Assembly (NCBI RefSeq): GCF_001625215.2
Contig: NC_030381.2
Coordinates: 37,012,689 to 37,076,688, forward strand
Source: Daucus carota subsp. sativus
Taxonomy: Eukaryota; Streptophyta; Magnoliopsida; Apiales; Apiaceae
Reading direction: 5' to 3'
DNA: 64,000 bases
This document shows, in pieces, positions 1 to 11,360 of the stretch (the first letter of the stretch is position 1; every line of letters begins with the position of its first letter). The notes under the pieces are model-generated. The model was not told the DNA's origin, made no database searches, and worked only from the letters and a program-made list of their open reading frames with translations. The position numbers and the translations under genes are program-made.

Positions 1-1002
1 TAATACAGCTCAGTCAAAGAACCAAGGATGCCATAAGCTCTCCTGTATATAGCAAAAGGAATAAAAATTGCTTATGGAATATGTGATCAGATCTGTGTTA
101 CACTGTCACATATTACAATATTTCCAAAAGGTAGAGAGAAAAAAAATATTGCTAAAAGGGAGTTGGTCCTTGTTGCAATTAATGTAACCCCAAAAGGGTT
201 GTGACTTGCGATTATGATTCCTGGTCTATTGTGTGGACCAACTACTAAGATCAAATACTTTCCTTGTAGAAAAAGCAGTCAAGCTTAGTCTCAAAGGAGA
301 CATAGCGGTGAAGTTAATCAACATCTGTAAAAAGCAATTCTCTGCTCGGAATTTACCATAGAGTATCTATTTATTAATTGATGCCAGTAAATTATGCATA
401 ATTTAATCAACCAGTTAACTAAAGAACACAGACTTTATGGCCTCATCTGAGGTCTATGCATTATTCATATTAGTGCATAACAGATGCAGCAACCCATTTA
501 CTACAGTATTCTATATTAACATTGTATAAATATACTGACCTTAATCTTGATGGACAGCAAGACTCACAAGAACCATAAAGTGTTATTTCAAACTTAACAG
601 TCGCAACATGAAAAATTGAACTAGGTCCGGTATAAGTTTGAAATATACAAAATGAACTCATACCGGATACAGAATATTGCAGCAGGGGCTTAAGGTTCTG
701 GAGTAATTCTATTATATTGTAACTAAGATATAATTTAAGAAAGCCATTAAAGAAATATATCTACTTATGAAGATCTTAATATAATGAACTGAAGACACGG
801 AGAGAAACCGACGATAATGCACTAGACCAATATAAGTGCAGGAACGGTCTAAGATTTCTGCCAAGAGAACCATAACCAACATTTACCTGTTTTATATTAG
901 TTGTTCAATAACGCTAATACTAGCCAACAGTATCAGCATACACCATTAAAACCTCCACAATATCAACTACAGGAGCAATAGATCACTTTATGTAATACTT
1001 AC
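1..1002 (-). other. Presumed intron 3 of the NPF gene
   Basis: AT-rich sequence following the GTAAGT donor at 1002-997. I searched the minus strand for the next conserved family segment (GTGGIKP-like) and did not see it. The short ORF at 470-661 has no recognisable domain. Confidence 0.5.
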
Positions 1003-2538
1003 AACTAAATAGATTATAGAGAAGACGGCAATTGTCCAGTATCTTCCCCAGCATGTATCCGCTAAGATTGCTCCTACCAAGGGTGCCAAGTAGCAAGTTC
1101 CTTGCCAAGTAGTAACATTTCTCGCAGCAGAAGCATTTCCTTCGTGCAATTCTTTTGTAAGATAACTGACGAGGTTTGTAGCAATACCATAATATGCTAG
1201 CCGCTCGCAACATTCCGTACCTAATGGCCAAAACGAAATTGCAATAAAAGTAACCATATAGGCATATACCGATAAAGTGGACAAATTACAAGAGTGATGC
1301 CAACCTACCAAGAATAAAAGGGCATGCTCTCCAATTTCCAGTGTTACTTTTCAACACGGGGTTGCCTTTGATATCGACGGATCCATCTCCAGTATAAAGC
1401 CCATTGCTTTCATCCTAAGGACATTATATATTATTGTTCCATTACATAATAAATCATTTATCAAACACAGATACTGGGCATATAGACATATCCTCATTCA
1501 AAGATAAATCATTTGTGGCATGTCAGAACTATTAACCTTAAACAAGTGCAATACTACCTTGATACAGTATCAACTTGTAATGCACAGTACTTACAGGCCA
1601 GACAAGACCATGTGAAGAATAGTATAAGTTCTGCAAGCTATATACAAGCTCCTCTCCTATCATTCAATGATTAACTACAATATGCATCTGTTATAAGTTT
1701 GCAAGTGGAACTAGAGCTACATATGGCATGACAATAAAGCACCAAAGTTCTTGCCAGCATCATTGCTAGTAATTATCATCTTGCATTGTACACGGATAGA
1801 ATATTAATAGAATTAATATAAAGTAAGGATCAGAACTGATGACAAGAGAAAACAATTATCAATTCAAAAAAAAATTCATCAAATTCTTCTTCTAATAATA
1901 AATTATATCTCCTTATCCATAGGTAATGTTGGACCCGTAAAAACGTAAAACTTAACCAATGGCGCAAAACAAAACCCTATTGTAAAGCAAATACGATCTA
2001 ATATTATAATTCCATACTCCACCTTAACAGTTTATGTGACTCGACAATGTGATTCACTCCACAAGATGCAATAGTATATTATTGATTAATCTGAAATCAG
2101 GTCAAAACTCCAGCTAGGCCTCTAGCATATTTGCTATCACTTCACATATTTCCTCCAATATATACAAAAAAACCTCCACTAAACAGTGTTAACTGCCAAA
2201 CACTTTAACTAAAACTAATCCCCATCTCGCCTACACAATAAATCCTACAGAAAAAATTCACTTCAGATAAACAAATCAACAATCATACATAGACCCGAGA
2301 TCCAAAACCAAGAACTAAACAATAATCCAAACCCAATTCACACTCTTGCACAAACATAAAAATCTTCAACTTGATCTTGATCTACTAATAAAGATCAAAA
2401 CTTTAACACATAATGCATAAAAATCTCACAAGGGGTTACACAAAATCACAAATTACATAAAGGGTACAAGGGAAACTGAGAAATTACCTGAGGAATTCCA
2501 TCTTCTAAGAGCAGTCTCTCTTCTTCCTGGGTACCCAT
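1003..2538 (-). CDS. NPF8/PTR-type peptide transporter, 5' exons only (partial)
   Basis: Three exons on the minus strand join in frame: 2538-2488 (begins [14 protein letters not shown]), 1414-1309 ([20 protein letters not shown], then [11 protein letters not shown]) and 1220-1003 ([18 protein letters not shown] through [15 protein letters not shown]). Borders are GT/AG, phases agree, and the 218-nt third exon is, as I recall, typical of this family. The product would be a proton-coupled di/tripeptide transporter of the plasma membrane or tonoplast with 12 membrane helices. Only the cytosolic N-terminus, helix 1 and part of helix 2 are here, about 125 residues of an expected 570-590. The [10 protein letters not shown] motif is the family's N-terminal signature. 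The usual ADxYWGRYW motif reads ADTCWGRYW. No further exon is seen in 1-1002, so intron 3 exceeds 1 kb or the gene is broken. The family call is strong; intactness cannot be judged. Confidence 0.88.
1415..2487 (-). other. Intron 1 of the NPF gene
   Basis: About 1.07 kb between the donor after codon 17 and the TTAG acceptor at 1415. AT-rich, with no coding sequence or repeat recognised. Confidence 0.7.
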
Positions 2539-3434
2539 CACCAGACTAATGGATCTTGCTCTATGCTTGAATGTGTGTATCTATCTACTATCTGTATGTA
2601 GATAATAATATATGTAGAGAAGGACTAATATTAACTTGCAAGTCTTGTTCAAAGTAAGAGTTAGATATAGATACGCCAAGTATGATGAAACAGAGACCCT
2701 CTGTCCAACTGCAGATGACATGTATTTTATTTTTAATTAAAAGGAATTTATTTTCCATATGATATTAATATTTTATTACTTACGTTACTTTATCTACGTG
2801 ATAACATGGGTAGATATTAATTAACGTGCAAACGGATAATGGATGATAGAGTATTGTAACGTCTAGTAAATAAATTATTTCAGAATAGATATTTGATATA
2901 AAATACATGCAATCAGAGAAAACTGCCGGTACAGATTTGTTAATATTGGCGCATGCTGGATTAAAAATAGTAATATTTTTAATAGAGTTTTATGACAAAA
3001 AAATCCATAATTTAGCGTAATCTAAAATATAATCTATTTAATTTATGAGCGATGTGCATCTTAACTGATTGATTTTATTTTTTTAAGACTTAATTGATTG
3101 ATTTCTTTTTGAATCATAAAACACATAACTTTGGTATTTTCTAGGATATTTCATTAAAAAATCCTTGAAAAATAATTTAAAAATCTTGAAAAGTTACTTT
3201 TCTGCAAAACATTTTAAATTTTTTTCCCAAAAAAACCAACTCAATTAACAAATCAAATCAAAACGGAGGAAATTATTGCGGAAATCATGTATGAAAATAT
3301 TTTAATTACATGCGTCGATTTTCCGGATATTAGACTATACTGATTTCTAGTGTACTTCATTTTTCGATAAATAAATTTTATTTTCAAAACTCGGCCCGCC
3401 GAGCTTTTCAAGACGACCCCCAAACGCTAAAACC
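2539..3434. other. Divergent intergenic spacer between the NPF gene and F-box copy 1
   Basis: Holds the 5' regions of two divergently transcribed genes. The last roughly 100 bases (about 3340-3440) resemble the region upstream of F-box copy 3 (about 13980-14115), including a shared GATAAATAAAT box, so the F-box duplication included promoter-proximal DNA. Nothing else was recognised. Confidence 0.6.
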
Positions 3435-3455
3435 ATGGTCCATGGGAAGGACTGA
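3435..3455 (+). promoter_or_regulatory. 7-codon upstream ORF overlapping the F-box copy 1 start
   Basis: An ATG in the context ACCATGG opens a frame ending at TGA 3453-3455, overlapping the annotated ATG at 3442 in another frame. Codons 6 and 7 of the main ORF are ATGs at 3457 and 3460, directly after the uORF stop, and the second corresponds to the start used by paralogue 3. Translation of copy 1 may therefore begin there by leaky scanning or reinitiation. Confidence 0.5.
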
Positions 3456-4761
3456 TATGATGAAGAGAAACGATGGGTACAAAATGTTAACAGATGAAGA
3501 TCTTTTGACCGAGGTGCTTTCCAGGCTCCCTGTAAAATACCTACTCCGATGCAAAGCCGTTTCCAAATCTTGGTACTCTCTTATTTCAAACCCTAGTTTC
3601 ATCAAAGCTCATTATCAACGTCATGCTATTACTATCAACAGCGCCGGGGATGATAACAACGCTACTCTAATTGGACGCCTTTTTCAAGGAGCAGATTCTG
3701 ATCTTTATTTTGAAGAAGACGGCTCCTATTCACTCTTCCGACTCGGAACTACTGATGATTATATAGCCAGTCTTAATTTTCCTTTCTCCAGAGGTGATTA
3801 TCCTTTTACGCCTAACTGTATTCCCGTTGGTTGTGTTTGCGGAATTGTTTGTGTTTGTGTTGATCCCTCTGCTCCTATTGATGCTTATTATTGCTTCCCT
3901 GCTCCTGATAAAGCTACTGATATATACATTTGGAATCCCGCAACCAGGCAATCCAAACTCATTCCCTCGCATGCTCTGTACGATTGTGATGATACGGATA
4001 AAGTTGCTTTAGGCTTCGGGTTTGATCTCGTTGATTTTGATTTTAAGGTTGTTAGGGTTGTATCTCGTGCTATTTTTCCTCAGGTATATTCTGCAAATAG
4101 AGATGTTTGGCAAAACATTGAGACTAACTTGACTGATTTTCCCCAAGAAGATGTATTTCATATATGCCTTCATGGATTTTTGTTTACCACGGGAGATAAT
4201 GGCATGATAGCTTTTGATCTAAACAAGGAGGTGTTTATTTGTGATATCAAACTTCCCGGATGCTCCAATGAACCTCGTGAAGAATGTTATGACGCTCGAA
4301 TTGTTGACTTCAAGGATTCTATTGCTGTCATTACCTCTGATGATAAGGAGCTCAGTGGAAAACTTAACTTGTGGACACTAGATGACGAGGCATGCCTTCG
4401 TGGTGGTAGAGTTAAGGCATTATGGACTTTCATGCTTAGTATTGATGTAGGTGTGCATCTCATGTATGTGAAGGGCCTTTTCAGTAGTGTTGAATTCTTA
4501 CTGGTACTGGTACCTGATAGTGAATGGTTCTCCTATAATTTTGACAAGAAAGAGGCCAGAAGGATTAATACTGTTCGTTTTTCTGATTTCGATGCAGTAT
4601 TCAAGTATACAGAGAACCAGCAGATGCTTTTAGTCACGAAATCAAAACTAGTCAATTGGTCTGATGATGAAGAAGATTTTAGTGAGGAAGTTAGCATTAA
4701 TTTGGAAAATGTCTATGATGATTTTATTGTTATTTCAGATGATAGTGAGGAAAGTAATTAA
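3442..4761 (+). CDS. F-box protein, tandem copy 1
   Basis: Intronless ORF of 439 codons. Residues about 16-60 form an F-box (LTDEDLLTEVLSRLPVK, then LLRCKAVSKSWYSLIS), the part that binds SKP1 in SCF ubiquitin ligases. The rest resembles the plant F-box-associated beta-propeller type, with the family-like blocks DIYIWNPATRQSKLIP, ALGFGFD, DFDFKVVR and a LWTLDD segment; it would recruit an unknown substrate. The C-terminus is acidic (WSDDEEDFSEE). The first ATG is used here, but M7 aligns with the start of copy 3, so translation may begin at 3460. The stop is TAA, followed in frame by 45 further open acidic codons (see the separate entry). Length is normal for FBA-type proteins. The substrate cannot be inferred. 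Nearest relatives are the ORFs at 9514 and 14116. Confidence 0.88.
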   Translation: MGRTDMMKRNDGYKMLTDEDLLTEVLSRLPVKYLLRCKAVSKSWYSLISNPSFIKAHYQRHAITINSAGDDNNATLIGRLFQGADSDLYFEEDGSYSLFRLGTTDDYIASLNFPFSRGDYPFTPNCIPVGCVCGIVCVCVDPSAPIDAYYCFPAPDKATDIYIWNPATRQSKLIPSHALYDCDDTDKVALGFGFDLVDFDFKVVRVVSRAIFPQVYSANRDVWQNIETNLTDFPQEDVFHICLHGFLFTTGDNGMIAFDLNKEVFICDIKLPGCSNEPREECYDARIVDFKDSIAVITSDDKELSGKLNLWTLDDEACLRGGRVKALWTFMLSIDVGVHLMYVKGLFSSVEFLLVLVPDSEWFSYNFDKKEARRINTVRFSDFDAVFKYTENQQMLLVTKSKLVNWSDDEEDFSEEVSINLENVYDDFIVISDDSEESN

Positions 4762-4899
4762 GAAGATGATAATGAAGAAAGAACCGCTGATTTCGAAGAC
4801 AATGAGAGGAGTAATATTATCTCTAAAGATGATAATGAGGAAACAAACAGAGATTCTGAAGATGATAATGAGGAAAATACCTCAGATTCTGGCAGTTAA
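4762..4899 (+). other. Open in-frame acidic tail behind the F-box copy 1 stop
   Basis: After the TAA at 4759-4761 the same frame stays open for 45 codons to a second TAA at 4897-4899. It encodes a Glu/Asp/Asn-rich segment with three (E/K)DDNEE-like repeats, in keeping with the acidic C-terminus before the stop. It is most simply the former C-terminus, now 3' UTR after a nonsense change. Stop-codon readthrough is the less likely alternative, since no known plant readthrough context follows the stop. Confidence 0.6.
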
Positions 4900-6130
4900 T
4901 GATGGCATTACTCATCTCAGTCAGTGTTTTTTTCCTTTCATTTCCCTCAGTTTATTGCACATTTTCGAAATTTTATGTGGAATAATTTGATGTTTCTTTC
5001 CATGAGTTGGACATGATAAATATCTGGTATAAGTCTTGCCTGTTCTGTTCAGTTCTTGGAAATTTTTTTGGGCTATGTAGATGCTACTGGTGTGTGCTAT
5101 AATTAACCATATTAGCTATTGGATTAACTTAAGCAATTTGCAAGGTTCAAGTTTAGTATGTTATTGTAAAGTTTGTTTACATTTGGAAAAAATAAGACAT
5201 AACCTGAACTTGTTCAGGTAAAAAGTTACTCTGGCTGTTAACTTGACCAAAAAAATAAATTCCTCTGACTGTTGCATGAATACAGAACCATCAATCTCTC
5301 AACTAGCCCTAATTTGAAGGTCCGCACAAGCACAACTTTAACTTTCCCTTTTTGCTGTTGTATGATGAAAAAGATTACTTATCTAGTTATCTTGGTATAA
5401 GCTTGAGCAAAGCAATTCAAGGAAAAACCAGGAGCCAAGTGAGAGCAGATGATGTAGGTCTGCTGCCAAACCTTCACAATAATTAAACAGATATATATCA
5501 TATATGTATCTCCAGATAGAAAACAGGATTTGAAAGAGAAATATAAGTGTATGTATCTGCATCGTTTTTTTTTTGACAGATGTATCTGTATCGGTTTGAA
5601 TATATTGAAACCATGAATTTTATTTCTTTGGACAAAAATTAAGCTAGCAATTGTCTACTAATAAGTATCCGGTTGAACTGCGATGAAGTAGATTATATTA
5701 GCTTGAAAAGAACTCTGCTTTGATTATGCCTGTAGTTCGAAAACTTATGACGGATTTAGGCTTAAAATTTCGTCTGTAACTTTGCTTGAGTATCATGTTC
5801 ATTTCCAGAGAGTGGCCAAATGGGGAGTAATGTTCTTGGTTAGTTACATTCATATGTACTTGCTGATTTAGCAAATTAATAAATGAAACAGATTGCTTTC
5901 AAAAAAAAAACTTAAATTTCTATATATTTATGATAATTGTCAATTTTATATGTATATCCTGAACTTTTGAATTTTGATGGAGTCATGGCTCAGAAGATAG
6001 TTATGACTTATGACCTGTCTCCCTCGAACAATTGAAACCAACTCCCACCGGTTTATGTTTTAAGCAAGGAAACTAGCAATTTTGATACCAAATTTTGGTA
6101 CGTATTCCTTATTTCATATATTACACCCAC
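4900..6130 (+). repeat. Downstream part of the F-box duplication unit (element-free version)
   Basis: Noncoding DNA collinear with about 15550-18070 behind copy 3, and in part (to about 11360) with the DNA behind copy 2. It lacks the insertions present behind copy 3 and so serves as the reference empty site for them. It probably holds the 3' UTR in its first few hundred bases. Confidence 0.8.
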
Positions 6131-6559
6131 TGTTACAGCCAAATGTCTAATTTAATGTGATGATAGTGGTCATATACTTAGGGTCCGTTTGAGTCTTTGA
6201 GAGTGCTGCGTTTTCAGATAAAGTGCCCGGAAAAAAGTGTTTAGCATTTTATTTATATGTGCTTATTTTGAGTTATAATATAATAAAAATTATATTTTAT
6301 TTTAATGATATTGATTAGTTTTTAGTCTGGTATTTGGAGGTCTAATATGATATCTGTATACTTTGTTTCCGATGTATTCAGTTTCATTTTTATTTTTTTT
6401 GGAACAAAGAATCATCCTCATCTATGTCTAATACATGAATTGCTTAGTTTGATTTTTATCCATAAAATTCATACTTTTAGCATGTGATCACTTAAAATAT
6501 TTCAGTAGTTATGTGATTTTAAATTTCATTTGCCAGTTGTTTCAACAGGTAGTACTGAA

Positions 6560-7440
6560 CAATGATCTAAACCAGATCCTGGTAGTGTTAAGGTCAATTG
6601 TGAGGTTGCTTTATTCAGGCGAGTTATTATATGCAGCAAGTATATGCTTTGTAGGTAGATCAGAGGTTCATCATGCTGAAGCGATTGGGATAAAGGAGTC
6701 GTTAAGCTGGATTAAGGCTAAGGTTGACAGTGGTGAGGGTAGTGGTGATCCCTGCCTCACCTGCGGTTTATAGTCTATGTTACTCTGACTCTTCTATCTA
6801 GGTTGCCGTACCCGTGTCGGACACTTGGACACTCGGACACGACACTTATTTTGTATCGGATCCTTTGACTAAAATGTGGACTCTTTGACCAATTTAAAAA
6901 TCAAATATGAGTAAAACTTACAATTCAAAAGAAATATGCGAGAAAAAAGAAAGAAGCAAGAATGGGATTTAAGTACAAAAGGCGCCTAATTTACAAAATC
7001 CCTTACAAAATCATGTCTAATATGAGTTCTATTGTTACTTTTTGTTAAGATGTCTAACTTTCCATACTTGTTTATTAGTATAGTACGATGTGTCCTCGTA
7101 CCCGTGTCCAAGAATAGGACAGTGTCCCCGTGTCCCCAATTTTCATAGTTCTCAAGTCCGACACTCGGATATGTGTCGTGTCCGACACTCCGTACCCGAG
7201 TCCGAATAACATAGTTTGTAGTCGAATCTGATAGCCAGTGGGCAGTGATCCCAGGCCTCACCTGCAGTTTGTGGTCGAATCTAATAGCCAGTAGGCAGTG
7301 AATGCAGTCCTGATGAAGCAAGAAAAAATCTACTCACCATTTAGTAGTGTAATAGATGAGTGCAGAAGCATTATTGAAATATTAGTATTGTATTTTTAAA
7401 GGGGAGTCTGTCCCCCTGATCTTAGTTGTATCTTGGAAGA
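6560..7440 (+). pseudogene. Broken RNase H-like (RVT_3-type) fragment
   Basis: Pieces in different plus-strand frames read VKVNCEVALF, HHAEAIGIKESLSWIKAK, IVESDSQWAV and then AVNAV followed by IYSPFSSVIDECRSII. In this order they match my memory of the RNase H-like domain found in plant non-LTR retrotransposons and derived host ORFs. Frameshifts, stops, a short tandem duplication around 7215-7300 and a MITE at 6776-7213 disrupt it. No reverse transcriptase is seen upstream, so only a fragment is present. Confidence 0.55.
6776..7213. mobile_element. Mutator-like MITE inside the RNase H-like fragment
   Basis: 438 bp with imperfect terminal inverted repeats (TATGTTACTCTGACTC at the left, TATGTTATTCGGACTC as the complement of the right), each followed by a GTACCCG/GTGTCGGACAC block. 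It is flanked by a 10-bp direct repeat with one mismatch (GTTTATAGTC / GTTTGTAGTC). A 9-10 bp target duplication suits the Mutator superfamily. Removing it restores the IVESDS reading of the host fragment. Confidence 0.72.
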
Positions 7441-8998
7441 TGATTTAAAGTAATGGAATTTGTTTTTGCCTTCGAAAAAATCATAATTTATATCCTAATT
7501 TAGATTAATTTTAAGATAAAAGTGAATAAATTTTACTCTGTCTCTTTCAAAAAGCATTTTATCTTAAAATTTGTTCACTTTTATCTTATAATTGTAAGGT
7601 TTTTTTTAAAAGACTAATCTATTTAATGGATATTATTAGTATTATTTCATAAGGCTATAAGTTTTTTGGTTGCATTATTATTTTATTTATCATATTTTGT
7701 GACGGTTTTTTATTTTGAGAGAATAGTTCGTGAGACTTGCATGCTTTGTTTTAATATTTTTACATTCTTTTATTTGTCTATCATATTTACTTGATTATCA
7801 ATAAGAATGACTATATAAAATGATTATATATAAGAGTTCAAAATTAATCTTTATTTGAAAATAGAAAGTTTTTAAGATATATATAAAGAAATAAATAGAA
7901 TAATTATTATTAATCTTTACCAATTAAAAATCATTTAAATTTGCGGTAAATTACAAATTTATATTGTACGTCTCTGAAGGAGAAAACTATTCTAATATAT
8001 TGTAAATACAAATATTGTTTTGAAAATTAGAAGAATTAAGTTTTTACATTACAAAATATACATAAAAACATAATTTAACAAGTTAAATAAAATTTAACGA
8101 GTTAAGAGTTTTGAAATTTTCTGTTAATGATAAAAATGTGTACTTGATTCGTCAGTTATTCCGTTTCATGTAGATAAATAGTTTATTATTTTAAAAAATT
8201 CGTAAAAAATATTGTTGATATCACGATAAAACATTACTTATCAATTTTTTGCCCGAAGAATTTTTTATGACATTTATTGCGGTATTGATTTAAATATTTC
8301 AAATACATTATTTTCGCTTCATAACAAATATTTTTTTGAAATTACACTCTCATATAGAATTCATAATATCAATATAATTTTCTACCTACATTATAGTAAA
8401 TTTCAAAATTTTTACTCCCTCTCCTCTGAATTGAATTGTATATACTGGGAGACGAGAATGAGACACACACTTTAATACTCGCTTAAAGTACAATTCTATA
8501 ACTATTTTTAAAATTTTTAATTTTTAATAAAATTTTAACATCTAAAATTTTATTCAGAATTTTTTAAAAATATAAGTTACTTTTATAAGAGACTTAATGT
8601 GTGTGTCAGTAATAAAAATAAATAAGACAGAGAAATACACCCGTTAAAGTATAACTTTCAGAACTTCATAAGACAATTTTTTTTTTTTGAAGGTTATTTA
8701 TATATAACGGTTCTAGCACCTATAAAGCGGACATCACACAACAACTCAATCAGATTGCTGTCATTATATATAATTTTTGTAATAATACAACAATTTTATG
8801 AAGGCATTATACAAATAACTCAATTAAACTATATAAAATTCATTTATGTCCAATAACTCATGATATTCTGAATTTCGTAAAAATACTTAAAAGCAATAAT
8901 AATTTTCAGGATGTTAGCACGCGTAGCGAGCAAAATTATATTATAAAATTGTATTATAATGTGTTATTAGAGTTAAGTTCTATGGAGTACATAAAAAC
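7441..8998. other. AT-rich spacer, nothing recognised
   Basis: Very AT-rich DNA without coding-like frames on either strand. No clear element ends were found. Confidence 0.5.
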
Positions 8999-9358
8999 AT
9001 TGGAGTATTGGAGTACAAATCAAAATTTGTTAGTTTGATCCTATATAATATCTTTGATTATCCAAATTTTGATATAATCTATCATTTATAAGTTGTCTTG
9101 CACATAATTGTCAGTTAATCATTAATATCTTTCAACTTTAACAAGTATTAAGATTATTGTTCTGCTTATTAGTTATATTGCAGAACATAGAGTCCTATGA
9201 TTTATAAAAGTAATTATTCTACCATTTGATCACGATGTTTATGTTGCAGAACATAATGTGCAGGTTGTCAAATATTTACAAATATTATTGGACAAAAAAA
9301 ATTGAAATTTAGATGACTAGATTACATTTTATCAAACTTTGTACTCCAATACTCCAAT
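8999..9358. mobile_element. Inverted-repeat element upstream of F-box copy 2
   Basis: A perfect 21-bp inverted repeat (8999-9019 and 9338-9358, core TTGGAGTATTGGAGTAC) encloses about 320 bp of AT-rich DNA. No target-site duplication was identified, so the class is unclear. It ends about 155 bp before the start of F-box copy 2, whose upstream DNA differs from that of copies 1 and 3. Confidence 0.5.
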
Positions 9359-9513
9359 TTGCGGGTGCAAAGTGTAAACCTATTAAAACGTCTTGATGAG
9401 AGCATCGTCGGGTTTCTAAACTTGTACAAATTGCTTGAGGACTGAGGTCTTTTTCTGCCCCAATTCACAGCCCCCATTCCCAACAATCAGTAGCGGAAAA
9501 CCTAACCCCTGAG

Positions 9514-10821
9514 ATGGCGAAGCGGACTGAGGGGATGGAGATGTTAACAGACGAAGATCTTTTAACCGAGGTGCTCTCTAGACTCCCTGTAAAATACTTA
9601 CTCCAATGCAAAGCCGTGTCAAAACCCTGGTACTCTCTCATTTCCAGCCCTAGTTTCATCAAATCTCATTATCAACGTCATGCTATTACAATCAACCGCG
9701 CTGTAGATGATAATAATGAACAAGGTCCTACTCTCATTGTACGCCTTTTCAAAGGAGAAGATCTTGATGACCATCCAGAAGAAGACGGCTCCTATTCACT
9801 ATTCCGGCTCGGTACTACTGATGATTATATAGCCAAGCTTAAGTTTCCTTTCTCCAGAGGTGATTATCCCTTCACGCCTCCCTCTATTCTCGTTGGTTGT
9901 GTTTGCGGAATTGTTTGTGTTTGTGTTGATCCCTCTGCTCCTATTGATGCTAATTATTGCTTGCCTACTCCTGATAAAGCTACTGATATATACATTTGGA
10001 ATCCCGCAACTAGGCAGTCCAAACTCATTCCCTCGCATGCTCTTTACGATCGTGATGGTATGAATAAAGTTGCTTTAGGCTTCGGGTTTGATCCCGTTGA
10101 TTTTGATTTTAAGGTTGTTAGGGTTGTATCTCGTGCTATTTTTCCTCAGGTCTATTCTGCAAATAGAGATGCTTGGCAAAACATTGAGACTAACTTGACT
10201 GATTTTCCCGAAGAATTTATATTTCATATATGCCTCCATGGATTTTTGTTTACCGCGGGACAGAATGGTATGATAGCTTTCGATCTAAACAAGGAGGTGT
10301 TTATTTGTGATATCAAACTTCCTGAATGCTCCATTGACCCGGGTGAAGAATGTTATCATGCTCGAATTGCTGACTTCAAGGATTCTATTGCTGTCATTAT
10401 CTCTCATGACGAGGAGCTCAGTGGAAAAATTAACTTGTGGACACTAGATGACGAGGCATGCCTTCGTGGTGGTAGAGTTAAGGCATCATGGACTTTCATG
10501 CTTAGTATTGATGTAGGTGTGTATTTCATGTATGTGCAGGGCCTTTTCAGTAGTGTTGAATTCTTACTGGTAGCTGATCATGAATGGTTCTCCTATAATT
10601 CTGACAAGAAAGAGGCCAGAAGGATTGATACTGATCCTTTTTTCGATTTCGATGCAGTATTCAAGTATACAGAGAACCAGCAAATGCTTTTAGTCACGAA
10701 ATCAAAACTAGTCAGTTGGTCTGATGATGAAGAAGATTTTGGTGAGGAAAGTAGCATTAATTTTGAAAATGTCTATGATGATTTTATTGGTATTTCAGAT
10801 GATAGTGAGGAAAGTAATTAA
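9514..10821 (+). CDS. F-box protein, tandem copy 2
   Basis: Intronless ORF of 435 codons, collinear over its whole length with copies 1 and 3. The F-box is at residues about 10-54 (MLTDEDLLTEVLSRLPVK, then LLQCKAVSKPWYSLIS), followed by the FBA-like region (DIYIWNPATRQ, ALGFGFD, LWTLDDEACLRGG) and the acidic end WSDDEEDFGEE. The N-terminus (MAKRTEGMEMLTDE) and upstream DNA differ from the other copies, so this gene may have its own promoter. It ends at the same TAA position as copy 1. The in-frame tail beyond is closed by further stops at 10885-10887 and 10942-10944. The likely role is substrate receptor of an SCF ubiquitin ligase; the target is unknown. Confidence 0.88.
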   Translation: MAKRTEGMEMLTDEDLLTEVLSRLPVKYLLQCKAVSKPWYSLISSPSFIKSHYQRHAITINRAVDDNNEQGPTLIVRLFKGEDLDDHPEEDGSYSLFRLGTTDDYIAKLKFPFSRGDYPFTPPSILVGCVCGIVCVCVDPSAPIDANYCLPTPDKATDIYIWNPATRQSKLIPSHALYDRDGMNKVALGFGFDPVDFDFKVVRVVSRAIFPQVYSANRDAWQNIETNLTDFPEEFIFHICLHGFLFTAGQNGMIAFDLNKEVFICDIKLPECSIDPGEECYHARIADFKDSIAVIISHDEELSGKINLWTLDDEACLRGGRVKASWTFMLSIDVGVYFMYVQGLFSSVEFLLVADHEWFSYNSDKKEARRIDTDPFFDFDAVFKYTENQQMLLVTKSKLVSWSDDEEDFGEESSINFENVYDDFIGISDDSEESN

Positions 10822-11360
10822 GAAGATGATAATGAAGAAAGAACCGCTGATTTCGAAGACAATGAGAGGAGTAATATTATCTCTTAAGATGATAATGAGG
10901 AAACAAACGGAGATTCTGAAGATGATAATGCAGAAAATACCTAAGATCCTGGCAGTTAATGATGGCATTACTCATCTTAGTCAGTGCTTTTTTCCGTTCA
11001 TTTCCCTCAGTTTATTGCACATTTTCGAAATTATATGTGGAATAATTTGATGTTTCTTTTCATGAGTTGGACATGATAAATATCTGGTATAAGTCTGCTT
11101 GTTCTGTTCAGTTCTTGGAAAAATTTTGGGCTATGTACATGCTACTGGTGTGTGCTATAATTAACCATATTAGCTATTGGATTAAATAAAGCAATTTGCA
11201 AGGTTCAAGTTTAGTATGTTATTGTAAAGTTTGTTTTCATTTGGAAAAAATAACACATAATAATGTGAACTTGTTCAGGTAACAAGTTACTCTGGCTGTT
11301 AACTTGACCAAAAAAATAAATTCCTCTGAGTGTTGCATGAATACAGAACCATCAATCTAT

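Noticed and set aside
3730-3972. Minus-strand ORFs within all three F-box genes
   Set aside because: Antisense shadows of the coding sequence, conserved only because the gene itself is.
4664-4990. 108-codon ORF across the end of F-box copy 1 (similar ones at 10724 and 15314)
   Set aside because: It lies in another frame of the F-box 3' coding region; its Lys/Met/Ile-rich composition comes from GAT/GAA repeats read out of frame.
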